Assembly (NCBI GenBank): GCA_021464245.1
Contig: JADCRB010000007.1
Coordinates: 5,055,125 to 5,119,124, forward strand
Source: Carallia brachiata
Lineage: Eukaryota; Streptophyta; Magnoliopsida; Malpighiales; Rhizophoraceae
DNA length: 64,000 nucleotides
Direction of reading: 5' to 3'
Positions 36,548-48,521 of this stretch are shown here, piece after piece. A program made the translations under genes and the position numbers. Positions within the stretch are counted from its first letter, which is position 1. Each line of letters opens with the position of its first letter. A model generated the notes under the pieces. That model was not told the origin of the DNA. It ran no database searches and worked only from the letters and a program-made list of their open reading frames with translations.

Positions 36548-37619
36548 TTACTCAAGCCGAGCAGTCGAGTCCCAGCTCCATGTCAACATCGCACGACCCA
36601 CATGCTTGGAGTCTCCTCTTCTTACGGGAACAACGTGACTAGCACGTGACACCGGCTCGAGCCCCAGAGTCAGGTCCAGTCGAACCCCAACCATTTCAGT
36701 ATCATTATCGGCGTCATGGACTCCTTGTTCGCCCTTAATGCCCGACTGAGGCTCCGGCTCTGCGTCCTCGGAACAGCAGCGTCGCCTCGGCCGTTTCCTC
36801 GGAGACCATACTTTCGTTTCTTTGCTCTCACCATCCACCACTGCCAACTCGGACTGGTGACTCACCGATGACTCGTGACTCGCCGATCGAGTCAACTCAT
36901 CCCGGGCCGACTCAACTGCCTTGCCAAGCCCGCCAACTGGCTTGCATGTCTTTGGCTTCACAACCCGTCTGACCCGGCTCCGAGTCTTCACTCGGATGGG
37001 GTTTTTAGACGCGGCGGAGTTCTCATCCTTGGAGACGTGCCGTATGTCATAAGCCTTCAACGGCGGTCCCTGGCCATTTGCCGCCGCTTCAGAGTTGATT
37101 GGAGTGATCGGGGCGCCCTTCAGCACGGCTTCCACGGCGGTTTGGCAAAGCTGCCAGCTCCCGGACCACAACAACCCGACCGACCCATAAATTGGGTTCA
37201 CTATTCTCCCACAAGCCTCATAAAGCAAAGACCTGAAAATCGCTGCAAAATCCCAACAAAACAAACAAGAAACAACCATCATTCCCATATCTTGGAACCA
37301 GAAACTGAAAAGGGTACAACAAAATCAAGAAAAGAAACGATCTTTCTTTGTCAAATTTCAATCTTGTTGCTAGAATTTACATGCATGTGGTATCCGAGGT
37401 GTGGAATCAATCCGAGTTTAAGCAATTACCAGGACGGAGATGTTCGGGGCCGGCGTTGATGAGATTCATGAGTCCGGCGCGGCCGTAGAACTTAGCAAGG
37501 AAGACAGTGGCGTTGGCTTGGGACTCAGAGCTCCTGATCCACTGCAAACAGGGCCTGATGCTGCAATTCTCACTGCATCCCTTTCGTAGTACCCTGCATC
37601 CGTTGCAACTCATCCGCAT
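36548..37619 (-). CDS. LBD41: Class II LOB-domain transcription factor, LBD41 type
   Basis: LBD proteins are plant-specific nuclear DNA-binding regulators. Two exons, 37430-37619 and 36548-37242, joined GT-AG, give 294 residues in one clean frame. The N-terminus holds the zinc-like motif C-x2-C-x6-C-x3-C (Cys5, 8, 15, 19: [17 protein letters not shown]), then the GAS block with [20 protein letters not shown] and [20 protein letters not shown]. The variable tail has [20 protein letters not shown], basic Arg/Lys clusters (possible nuclear signals) and [20 protein letters not shown], which closely recalls Arabidopsis LBD41; LDLTL is an EAR-like LxLxL repression motif. Class II members lack the full leucine zipper. 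In Arabidopsis LBD41 is a core low-oxygen response gene; whether this one responds likewise is inference. Coding DNA is distinctly GC-richer than its surroundings, usual for this gene. Confidence 0.93.
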
Positions 37620-37747
37620 TTTGCCTTAAATTTGTTGGTTTTGTTTTTGGACAAAAAAGAAAGAGAGAGAGAGAAAACGAGGACAAGGATTAGAGAGAGA
37701 AAGTTAGTGTCTTGTGCACAATGGAAAAAGGAAGAAGAAGGGATCTG

Positions 37748-37753
37748 TATATA
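37748..37753 (-). promoter_or_regulatory. LBD41: Possible TATA box of the LBD gene
   Basis: On the minus strand TTATATACAG lies about 130 bases upstream of the ATG (37619). A GA-rich/CT-rich leader (37655-37700) lies between. It fits a TATA box followed by a leader of about 100 bases. Confidence 0.45.
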
Positions 37754-39739
37754 AGAGATGGATGTCATATAGTGGAAGCTTAAAAGGGAAGAAGGAGGCC
37801 GCCGGGTTTTGAAGGAACTGGGGACGCAACTTGTTTTTTTTTTATGAATGTCCACCTGGTTTCCACATCCAAGGAGGAGGTTTTGGATTTTAAATCATTA
37901 TTATCAATAGCTTTAGAAAATTATTTCTTAAAAAAAAAAAAAAAGTGTATAGAAAATAATTATTGAGTAATTATAAATAGTAAAAAAAATTTAGTAAAAA
38001 TAATGTTTGAAAAAAAATATTTTTTAAATTAGGAATTATGGTATAAATAAATATATGATAATACTTAAATAAGTTTAAAATTTAATTTTAAAAAAAGTTA
38101 ATTATTTATTATTTTATAGAGATTAAATTTATTTATAAATTATTTTATAATTATTTTTTATATATTTTTAATAAATTCTTCTGAAAATATTAAATATTAA
38201 TATCTAAATAACGATAAAATAATATAAGTTAATAAATAATTTAATTAAAAATTAATTAATTATTTATTTATTTATTTGCTGCCTTCAGTGTATATCAAAT
38301 CTCGTTATTTGTATGCAATTTTGGGTTTAAACTACTGTTTTGCGAAAACCAGGCCCCACCCAACTCCATGTGCGACAAGCAATGACTCATGGCCATCCCT
38401 ACTCTCGCTTCCTGGCGTGGGAAAAACAACCAATCCTGAGAAAAATCTAAACTTCTCCAGTGGTGGGTATATTTTGTTGCTCTTCCTTTACGTGAATAAG
38501 AGGAAAATAGGCCATTAGGTGATGGATGCAAACTCCTTTTGGGCCCTTAACCATTATTAAATTGCCGCCTTTTTTTTTTTTTTTAGTGTAAAATCACAAA
38601 GTTTTATATTGTACTTTTTCTTAGACAAAAATGTCCTTCTTGTTTTTATTTGCAGAATCAAAATTATTAATTTAATTTAACCAAAAAAAGAAATTATTAA
38701 TTTAAAATTTACACTATATTAATAGTTTTATATTGTCGAATAACCAATTATTACTAAGTTATAATTTTATAATAGTCATGGATGAATCTGGTGGCTTTGC
38801 GGATAGAACTTGAAGGCTTAGGCTGTAACTTGTAAAATAAAGAAGAGGTTATAAATTGTCGGCTTTTTTAATTTTTTTATATTAACACTTTAATACTTAA
38901 ATCTGTATTTATTTAGATAAATAAATTATATCTTACATTAGAGGTATTAGGGTACGTGTCTATGAGTATTAGTGAGGATAGAATGCATCCTACTAATCCC
39001 CAGAAAGTGGTTTCAATGTACCAAAGAGTGTAGCACTGATTTGTCCACTAACAGAGCCTGAAATCTAACATGATGGTGGGGGCGATTTTCTCGAGACAAT
39101 AGAGCACCTTCATGCACAGGTGATTTGGCGATAAATTCTTACATTCGTGGCAAGTGCTTCGACTTTCAATAGGAAACTCAAATCGGGACCTCATCAACTT
39201 GAGTGGAGTGAGCCGGTTGGGATTAAAAGCAAGGAGTCGAATCATTGGCTAGGTTGTCCTCTGTCCCGAGTTCCTGGACTTGTTTGTAGACCCTATGGAA
39301 GCCGACGATCATATTGTCCTTATCAGTCATTATCATGTAGTATATGAAAATGTACTACAAATTTAGATTTAACATAATATAGCTGGATACATCATTATTA
39401 TTAGTGTCTAAGTAATAATTTTTTAAAATTTAATACATAACTTAATTTTACATAATAATAAAATAATTATGTAATTTATTTAATAATAATTAAATATTAA
39501 TAACAGTTAAATTTTGGTACTTTGTTGCTTTCATGGTATTTTTTTATTTTTTTTAACTTAAGCTAACTGATAATTAGGTTTTTTATATGACCCAAATCAA
39601 TTGTTTTGCTGCGGCGTTGTCGGTCGGCAATATAATTTATTCAAAATTTGAAATATATGTTTTCGTTTTTTTAGTGTTTATTTCGTTCCAATTTTGTTGC
39701 CCTTAAAAATCTAAAATAGAATAGGGGCAAAAAGGTAAC

Positions 39740-40060
39740 TTGGAAAAGTTTAGGACAGGAGCGGTAGACAGCGTGAGAAAAGGACAGAACACCCATGCAG
39801 GTGGGTACAAGACTCGAGAACGAGGAGGAAGAATGGAGCGCGTGGCAGACACGTTATGTCAGATGGCGGTCGAATCGCCACATTTTGGGTTAAAAAAAAA
39901 AGCGCCCACTTGTGCTTAATAAATTGTAGACTTTTTAGTTATTTTTTAAAATTTTTAAATTTTGCGAACTCCTGGTTTTCGGGAGCTCTCAAACCGCTTT
40001 TAGGTTAAAACCGCCAACTGGTTTCCGGATTCAATTGAGCTTTGGCTTTGGGTCTATGGG
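39740..40060. repeat. Low-identity duplicated segment, copy 1 (partner 43540-43830)
   Basis: Shared landmarks in order with 43540-43830: GCGCGTGGCA then a CACG word, TCAGAT, AATCGCCAC, a GTTTT-rich turn, AAACCG and TGGTTTC/GGTTTCTGG. Interspersed sequence differs in length. The order argues for common ancestry, perhaps an old transposon, but the class is unknown. Confidence 0.45.
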
Positions 40061-40129
40061 CGCACGACAGGGCTCTTTTGGCCAACGGTTTTGGAGTTCT
40101 CTTGCTTGTTTTCTTGTGCTTATCTTGAT

Positions 40130-40176
40130 TGAGTCACCTGAAAATCTTGATTGAGTCACCTGAAAATCAACAAGGA
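40130..40176. repeat. Perfect tandem duplication, about 22-bp unit
   Basis: ATCTTGATTGAGTCACCTGA followed by AA occurs twice in direct succession. The copies are identical, so the duplication is recent or a sequencing/assembly stutter. Confidence 0.85.
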
Positions 40177-41176
40177 TTAGATTTGATTAGCTTGTGGGAT
40201 TAAATTAGCTAATTGACTCCAATTTAATTTACTTTTCGCCTTCAAACGTATTTTGGGGCTTGAGGTCGTTGTATTTTTGGCTTTGGGATGACTGATTTGG
40301 AGTTAGCCAAACTGATGAGTCTAAGCAATTATTTTTAGGGCACCATTACATAACAATACATAGAGTATAATATAAGAATAATATAATAATTTTTTATATT
40401 GTTTTTTTAAATTGTGGGATCAAGTGAGATTTAATTAATTTATATCTTTTGTTATTCTGTATCTTATTGCCTCTTAATTGTTGTTACTTTTTTTTGTTAA
40501 AGTTTTAAAGAGATCGGTTCAGTAAGACTAAGAAATGTCTAAGTTAAAGTTAATTGGAATTACTTAAGATTTTTTTTCTTATTAAATTAGATAGTGTTAA
40601 AAACTATACATTGTGGAGATAAATTCAAAGGAGTGGTATCTACTTAAAAATTAATATTGTAATTCATTGGCTATGGATATATTGCGGGTCATACGGTTAG
40701 ATATGATTAATTAATATTATTGTAGCTGATTCAATTTTTAATTATTTCCTTGGAGAAAATTCTCAATTAATTTTTTTCTTTAATTGGATTAGAGGAGGGA
40801 TATTTTTCAGAAGTGAAGTCTAGAGTATTTTTTTTATAAAAGTTTATATCTAAATTGATAATTTGATGCTCAAATTTTTTGTCAACCCACTGATAATGGC
40901 ATTGTAAGTATAAATAGACCACACGTAGTTTTTATAGCCAATAATGTCAAGCTCAATTGTTCATTCAAAATTCGGTTCAAAAAAGATTGTCCATTCAAAA
41001 TTTGATTGTATATCTCTTCATTCCTGCAAACTTTATTGATTGGATGACTCGAATGCATGGAATTTGGAAGAAAGGACTGCAAATTTCTTCAGTGCGGCCT
41101 GGACTGTTCCTTGATTTGTCGTCTCTCAGTTCTAGCCACTGGTTTTGTTAAAATTTTCTTCGTTCCACGTCGGACA

Positions 41177-41665
41177 ATTACACTGTATTTATATAAACTT
41201 ATTGGGAGAGAGGAAAGTAAGGGAGAGGAAAGTGGAGGAGAAGATCGTTAGAGGAAGAGAATATTTTTTATTCTCTTTTGTGTTTGGAAAGAGGTGATGA
41301 GAGAGAGGAAAATTATAAATTCTTTTGTTTGGGAAATAGTGGAAAGTTGAGGAGAAAAATATAAAATGTGTTGAAATAACAATTTTATCCTTCATAATAA
41401 ATTCTATTAAAATATTTTATTTAGGTAAAATTGTAATTTTTAAATTATGTAAGGGTAATTGAGCCATTTAATAAATTTAGTATGAGAACTAACAATTTTC
41501 CTTCCATTTTTAAAAGGATTGGTTTTGGTGGGGTATGGAGGATTAGGGGAATTAGAAACTTTCCTCTCTCCCACTTTTCAAACATTTTCCAAACACAACA
41601 ATTTACCTTAATTCTCTCACTTTTCTCTCCCTCCCCCACTTTCCCCTTCCCAAACACAGTATTAA
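41177..41665. mobile_element. Foldback-like element with purine-rich inverted arms
   Basis: The left arm (about 41195-41365) is a string of related purine-rich units of about 60 bp, each with a TTGGGA/TTTGGAAAG start and GAGAGAGGAAA-like body. The right arm (about 41500-41665) carries the same units as pyrimidine-rich reverse complement (CCCACTTTTC, CCAAACAC, CTCTCACTTTTC). Outer ends CACTGTATTTA and CCCAAACACAGTA are weakly mirrored. The middle is AT-rich. No coding frame is recognised. Layout fits a foldback-type or hAT-like non-autonomous transposon. Confidence 0.55.
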
Positions 41666-41679
41666 TGTCTCAAATTCTT

Positions 41680-44600
41680 TTGGCAATTGGCATCTGGCCC
41701 TCTGCGGACATGGATAAAACAGGAACTCATTTCTCAAGCATTTTTATATAGTTCTAAATTTCAACTTGCTTCAGATTCATGTATCAGCCGTTATTTTTCA
41801 TAGTATAGCTAGATTATTGGCCGACAAATTGACAAATTGTTTATACAAAGGTCTCTCTGTTTTTTTTTATATAGCAAGAATAAACAAAGGTCTCTTATAG
41901 CAATAAATTGGCGTGATCCGTCCCCCCTGGCCATATTTTCAAAAAATAATAATAATAATAAATAATGCCTGAATAGTAAGACTATAAATGAAACAAACTA
42001 CCAACAATGGGTTAATCTGGTAGTTAAGGACACTAAACTAACTTATTTTGTCAAAACCTTAAAAAACGAAAAGGATCTCAAAACCTTAAAAAAAAAAAAA
42101 ATGAAGAAACTGGACAGAAGAACTAATTAAAACCAGCCTCTCCCTACTCACATGCTGTCAGGCCACAGCAGTTCAGCAATGTCTGGGGCAAGTGACTCCC
42201 AAATCTCCAAACCGACAGCACTATCAGCTCCTAAATTTGGGTGAAATCTGCACATAATTACCTTCCAGCAATGTGTATTTTAACCTACAAACTTTGATCA
42301 ATTTTTTCATTTGAGTGATAAATGATTTTAGTAAAGCCAATAAGTTTTGTGCTTTTGATTTGGGGAAAAATTTGCATTAAATCTAATCTTTTTGTTTATG
42401 GTGTAGATATAATTACTATAAAGGTAAAGTTACTGTTTGGAAAAAAAAAAGTGACAATGATATGGTAATCTAATGTGTAACAAACATCAAGAATAATGTT
42501 TTTTTTGTGATCCAATATCAAGTATAATCTACTTACCGCCAAACTATTCGGATTATAGTGCAATCAGAATACTTGTTCTTCAATTGGAATAAAATATTAA
42601 CTATGTAAACTATTGAAGTCCGGAAAGTTAAATGAATATTTTGAACTAATTTTGTCATAAATTTTTTCTTTCAAAATACGGCTTTAGGCTCTTAAAAATT
42701 CAAGAACAAACCCAAATAAAAATTTGAAAACTACAATATAAAATAAACTATAAATCAAAATTAAAAAACCCAATTAATTGCAAAGCAGCTGTTACCTGCC
42801 ATCTTCTTATTATTCTGAAGTAACAATATGAACTACCGGATAGACGCCGGAGATTAATTTTCTTTACTGTTAAATTATACAGTTTATGAATTAAAATATT
42901 ATATTGATCTTTTAAGAAAATCTCAGTAATTAAAATTAAAATTTTATTTTTATGTTATAATCTTAAAATAGAGATTGTAAAATTTATAAGAATTGAAAAA
43001 TTTTGTTGATCATTGGGCAGCAGAAAAAAAAAATTAAAAAATTAGTGTCTAACATTTTCTATTTTTTTGTTATTTAACTGTTTAATTTATCAAAAAATAT
43101 ATTATCTGTTTGTCGTATTATCAAATCACCTCGTAATAAAATGTCATAAATAAAAATATAATAGCGTAATATTTTTTTCTTAATATTTTCATTTTTTCTT
43201 ATTTTTATAAAAAAAATAAAAGATTAAAATAAAATATTATAATATTATATTTTTAATAATATTATATCTTATCAGGAGATAATTTAATAGATGATATATT
43301 TCTTAATAAATTAAGTAATTAGATAATAAAAAAATATTAAATTATTTTACGATAAAAATATTAAAAATTAATTTTATTAAAAATATTATAACTATAATTA
43401 AATTTCAACTTAAATATTAGACATTAATTTAAATTTTTGACTAAATAAATAAGCAGACAGAACATCAGTATTAAATGTATTAAATGCAAGGGAGAAGTAA
43501 TTAAATAAAAGAAGAATAAATAAGGACAAACATGGAGAAAGAAAGTTCTGATTTTCGGGAAAACCGAGAGACGAGTGGAATAGAAAAGTACAAGTAAAGG
43601 TGTCCAAAGTTACTATCATGCAAAATGTGGAGGTAGCGCGTGGCACACGCTTTTTCAGATAGTCAGTGGGGGAATTCAATCGCCACGTATGAATTCGCTA
43701 GCTTTCAAATTAAGCTCCCTGTTTTTAGGAAATCTATCAAAAGCTCCCTGTTTTTAGGAATCAAAACCGGTTTCTGGGTTTCGTCCGGTGGGGCCAAAGT
43801 ATTGATTTGATGGCATTATCACAAGGAAGGAAAAAGTTGGGGCCTCCAATTTTGGGAATTGTGACTTTTTGAGCCAAACAAGGCTCCAACCCATTTTACA
43901 ACTTTTAAAAGAAAAATTTACAATCATCGAAAGTGACAGCCTATCCGTATTTCGATTTATTTTTTAACATAATTCATATTAATTTGTCGCCCGCCTTTGA
44001 AGATTTTAAGTTAAGATTGTAATATTAAATTTTAAATTTATTAATATTAAAATTAAATATATAAAAATTCATTCAAATACTTGTTTAAATGATAAATCTA
44101 CTTTACAAAAGTATTATAACTAATATATTTACAAGTATTTTTTTAACTAAAAAATAAAAAGGAAAATCTATAGTATAATAATCTATGTCATGATAATTTT
44201 TTATTTTTTTAACCTTGTTTATTTTTTTTGCCTAAACACTAAAAAGTTTGATATATATAATCATTTAGATAATAGTCTAATTATAATTTGATGTTTTTTT
44301 TTTTATGTTTGATTTGAGTTCGAGTCTCACAAGTGGCGTTTGAAAGTTTTGACTTTCGAATTTGTTTTGTTTGACTGTGACTGAGTGCCTCTGATTTTAG
44401 ACTTGTTAACATAGTTTAGTCGGCTTGAAAAGTTCGTCTAAATCTAATAGTACTCGAGTGGTTGGTTTTTTTTATGAGTTGAGTTAAATAGAATAAATAA
44501 ATAAGATTATTCTGATTTCAATTTATAGATCTAATGATCAACAAACTGATAATAAATTTTTTTTTTAATTAAAAAAAAGAAGAGACTATAAAAATCTAAA

Positions 44601-45770
44601 ATTACCAACCGTTTTGCTAAAAAACAGTCCCCTGATTCCCTAGAGAAATATCACAGATGTAATGCTTTCCTTGACCCAAACAGAGCATTGACAAATGAGC
44701 GGAGTACAATAGATCTTAATCAGGAACTTTAAAAAACAACCATTTTCTTGTATTTGAGCTTATAATTGTCCCTTCTTTAGTTAACTGGAGATTTGTCATA
44801 AGCTACCGAACAAATGAACGTTTAATTTTCACTACACCTCATGAACTCCGACCTAGGACTTGTACTTTAGAAATCTAAATTTTTAAGTTTCACTTGAAGA
44901 CTAAGTTTATGTCTTTTTTTTTTTTTTTGTCAGCTAAGTTTACGTTTGTTTAGACAAATTGTTATTTTGATCTGAACGACCCGATTATTATTTTTTTATG
45001 TTATTATTCAGTTTTATACTAGGTTCCCTCTATTAAAATTAACATAGCAACTTGAGGTATTTTATGCATAAACTCATGTGCGAACCGCTAAATTAAACGA
45101 TTAAATGCATCTAGTGGGCCTCCAATGCAGAAAACCAACAATTGCCCGCTTTTCTGGAAATGGGGTGTTTGGGGCTTCTTTGGAAATGCCATTTTTCTCG
45201 GTCTTCCACCATGGACATGGAGCATATTGTACGTCCATAATGTGGGCCAAACGGAGCTAAATTGTGACGAATTTATTACACAGAAAAAGTTTCAGAGGCT
45301 CTCATACTTTGTGATGAATGGAATAAGTCAATGCGATAATGTCCTATGTAACATTTTAAATGTGAAGCCATCCTTGTCATTAGCTCCAGGTATTTAGGGA
45401 AAGCAATACTGCTTGTGCAAAACCAGTGGCTGCGAATATGTGCTGTACCTAACAAAGCTTCGGATGACCGAGCCGCCTTGAACAGAAAATGCTGGCTCAA
45501 GAAAACCATCACCTGCTTTACATAGTTAGCTAACGGAATGAACAGCCTAATTAACAAGTAATTAATGTCCCATTAAATATTCCAAGTTGAAATTCTATAG
45601 AGCACATGGGTCATAATATTCTTTTATCGGTCCAGTTAATTTAAAGTCGGAAATTTAACTGTAATTGAGATGTGAACCTTTTTTTTTTTTTTATGCAATT
45701 AGGGAGTAAACAAATAAAATAGCAAATACAAATATAGAACTATCCTAATGATACTTCTCTCAGAAGAGCA
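41680..45770. other. Intergenic, AT-rich, no gene recognised
   Basis: Includes the duplicated segment partner at 43540-43830 and a short direct repeat, AAGCTCCCTGTTTTTAGGAA, twice near 43710 and 43740. Open frames at 45125-45397 and 45276-45557 overlap on opposite strands and match nothing I recognise. Confidence 0.5.
43540..43830. repeat. Low-identity duplicated segment, copy 2 (partner 39740-40060)
   Basis: Carries GCGCGTGGCACACG, TCAGATAGTCAG, CAATCGCCACG and AAAACCGGTTTCTGG in the same order as the partner. An extra 33-base direct duplication (AAGCTCCCTGTTTTTAGGAA) sits in this copy. Confidence 0.45.
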
Positions 45771-45774
45771 CACC

Positions 45775-46110
45775 AATCTAATTTGCATCAAGAAGATTGC
45801 GGATGCCCGCAGGAGGAGAATCCCACATCTGAGGGTCTCGCTCCATATCAACACCTAGAGAAGCGATGAAATCAGCGCAAAAATTTCATTCATTCACAAT
45901 GTACTGTAAAATACAGCGCCACGATGAATTGATGAGCTGCTTACAAGCTGAAATAATGGCTCTATAATGACCAGAATCCCAATTTTGACTAGTGATTTTT
46001 TCGAGTGCAAACAACGAAACTGTTAGAACAATGATATTGCGAAATCCTCTTTCCATACCAGTTTGAGGGCCGTACAGATGACCCTTTCAGCTCCGATAGG
46101 CATTGAAATG
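45775..46110 (-). pseudogene. Degraded RNase H-like C-terminal piece of a LINE retrotransposon
   Basis: On the minus strand, scattered over different frames, one reads GMERGFRNIIV, then LEKITSQNWDSGHYRAI followed by ISACKQLINSSWRCILQYIV, then the tail DFIASLGVDMERDPQMWDSP ending PAGIRNLLDAN and a stop. This layout is that of the RNase H-like (RVT_3) domain at the end of plant LINEs: the ERGFRNIIVE block, a mid helix, the ADFLA motif and a short tail. Stops and frame changes show it is dead. The reverse transcriptase part is not seen. Confidence 0.55.
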
Positions 46111-46760
46111 CCATTGAAACCTGATTGAGATCTGAACTTTAAATTTCAATTTCATCTCAATCTATCGTAAGTTTATACTTCTATATAGTTCACACAGCAC
46201 AAAACAATAATTATGGGCATGCCAAAAAGTGACCTTCAGGATGTGGAGGCCTGCAGCAGGCAAGATGTTTGCGGGTTTCCATAGATCAATCAACGGACAG
46301 TCTTGCTGAGTCATTGATTCCAGCTGATTTAAGCCAAAGTTCACTATATTTGGTTTTTAAACAAAAGGACGACAGAAAATAATTTTTTGGATTGAATTGA
46401 AGTTGTTAATGTGCACACAAAGATTTATTCCGTTTCCTGATATGATAACCTTTGGGGTTTTGGCGACATGCACAAGATAAGAGAAGAGCTTGAGATGTTG
46501 GAGCGCCAGAAACATGCTCAAGTTAGAAGCAAAAAAATAGTACGCTGGTTGGCATATTTTTATCCAATATATTTTGCGTATGAGAACATATAGTTTAAAA
46601 TCTAGATTTTAAGATCTTCAGAAAATGTTGGTGCTAAAAAATAGGCGTCGATTGCAGTTTTTTTTTTTGTCCCGTAAGAGAAGAAAAAACCTTAAAACTC
46701 AAAACCAACGTTTAACGAAAGCAATATTTTTTCTATCTGTTTTAAGCATCAATTCTACAC

Positions 46761-46997
46761 CTACAGCAGAGCCTGCAAAGTAACCTTTGTATCAAAACTA
46801 GTTGTCTCAAGCTTCACAAGAAAATCAGCACAGGAATTATCCTCTTGCAATATATGGCGAAATTCTCCCTCGATAGTACGGTTAAAATATGAAAATAATT
46901 GGTGGTGTGAAATCAGCTGCAAGGATTCTAATAAACCTGTTGCAGGTTTACGAGGTCGCCGACCTTCAAATTTTGTTCTATTATGGACTCCAATCAT
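46761..46997 (-). pseudogene. Second LINE-type RNase H fragment
   Basis: One frame of 78 codons reads SLQLISHHQLFSYFNRTIEG then EFRHILQEDNSCADFLVKLE. The HILQEDNSCADFL block is the last catalytic segment of LINE RNase H-like domains (family form: HxxREaNxcADxLA). It shares strand with the piece about 700 bases downstream in coordinates; both may come from two LINE insertions. Confidence 0.55.
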
Positions 46998-48235
46998 CCC
47001 AAGTTGACAATTATTAATTATTATTGCACAATTTGGTTACTGTAAAACTTCATAGGCCGATGGAATAAAATCGTACAAATCACGTCAATCTAGCAACTTT
47101 AATAAAGATAATATTGATTAATCAAATAGCATAATTTCATTGTAAACTCTGAGTCGGTCACACGGATCCATATTCTTGGCAATTAGGCACCGACAATGGA
47201 GTTTTATAACAATTTTCAGTACATGTGGGCGGCCGCTGGATGCTTGGAACCCAACGATCACGGTTTCCTTTTGGAAGCTATCACTTCTTCTTTTTTTTTT
47301 TTCCTTTTTTTCGTTGGAAAAAAATATTAGGAATCCTTCACGACGACGAATCGTTGATTCAGTCTTGCATAGCTTCAAATTCATTTTTTTCCCCATTATA
47401 TGTACGATCAACAAGTGGGATCAATTTCATATTGCCCGTCCCTCTTGTGTACGTCTGTGCGATATGTGTTGGATCCGCTTAACCAAATCGATGGGCTAGT
47501 TGGACCTCCCCACAGAATTTGATTTGGGAATCTTTATAAACTTGTACTGCTCGCAATCTTATGGCTGATGATTCAATTTGGCATTCGGGTATGCAAAATT
47601 GTCAATCTTTTGATATTAGTATAATCGAAAAGTCCCCACAATATTTTAAAATATCAGAATTTCGTCTATAATTTTCGGTCATATCTATGACATTATTTTG
47701 TAGAACACCCAAAACTTTGGTTATCTTTTTAATGTTGGCCCCATTATTTTTATATCAATTATATTCATACAGACATATATTTTTATATATTATATTCCAT
47801 ACGTAACTTTCTGTTATTGGCCCTCAATTTAATCATTTCAGTTCTTCTATTAATCTTACCATGGACAAAGCGATCATTAAAAATGCATTAATTATTTGTT
47901 AATGGTTAATAATTGTTCTTAAAACAATAATGCAAGTGCTTTCTTTCTAACAAGTATATGCTGTAGACAAATAAATTATAACTCAATTAGTACTAAAAAA
48001 ATTCTTTAAAATTAAATATTTTAAACTCAAAGTAAAAGTTGATTAATAAAAAAAATTAAACATTTTAGATCTATATATACTGAATTTTTAAGTTTATACA
48101 GTAAAATTGGGATCTATTTACTGAAATTGAAATTTTACAACACCATAGGTACGGATTTGGGGCGTTAAAACCCAGTCAGAAACGTGGGTCAGAGACGTGA
48201 GACACTCATTTCCCTAATTATCTTGAAAAAAGATT

Positions 48236-48420
48236 GGCCGTCAGAAAAGGAAATAGGAAAAAGTGTTAATAATACAATAATAAAAATTATTTCTTCAACA
48301 ATGTTAAATTTTTTTACAACAAAAAATAACGCGATAATTTTTGTTCCATATTTTATTAATTTTTTGCAGAAATCAGTAATACCGTTGTATTATTGACACT
48401 TCTTCTGACTAATTTTTCTG
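48236..48420. mobile_element. MITE, family M1, copy 2 (inverted relative to copy 1)
   Basis: Left end GGCCGTCAGAAAAGGAAATA then AAGTGTTAATAATACAAT; right end in reverse complement ACGGACAGAAAAATTAGTCA then AAGTGTCAATAATACAAC. Its reverse complement follows the copy at 31020-31186 through AATTAATAAAATAT, CGTTATTTTTT and TTTAACATTGTTG. Non-coding. Divergence between copies is moderate. Confidence 0.75.
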
Positions 48421-48476
48421 TCCGTACACCCGTGTCCAATTATCTTCCCGTTGTTAGGAAAAAAAAAACACTTTTT

Positions 48477-48521
48477 GGGGTGGGGTGGGGGGGGGGGGGG
48501 GGGGATGTGTTGGGGTGGGGG
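48477..48521 (+). repeat. G-rich tract with G-quadruplex potential
   Basis: GGGGTGGGGT is followed by an uninterrupted run of about 17 G, then GATGTGTTGGGGTGGGGGAG. At least four runs of four or more G within 45 bases would allow a G-quadruplex on the plus strand. Long G runs are also prone to sequencing-length error. Confidence 0.7.

Larger units (their letters stand above)
37760..41175. other. Intergenic, LBD upstream side
   Basis: AT-rich. Contains a segment at 39720-40060 that resembles 43540-43830, and a 22-base tandem duplication at about 40132-40175. Open frames at 38276-38518 and 39048-39347 have no signature I know. No gene is supported. Confidence 0.5.

Noticed and set aside
36875..37459. 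194-codon plus-strand frame opposite the LBD gene
   Set aside because: It is a shadow of the GC-rich LBD exon on the other strand; its product has no family features, while the minus strand reads a complete LOB protein.
38990..39350. tRNA-derived SINE suspected from the CAAATCGGGACCTC-like word
   Set aside because: No A-box/B-box pair with proper spacing or poly-A tail could be identified.
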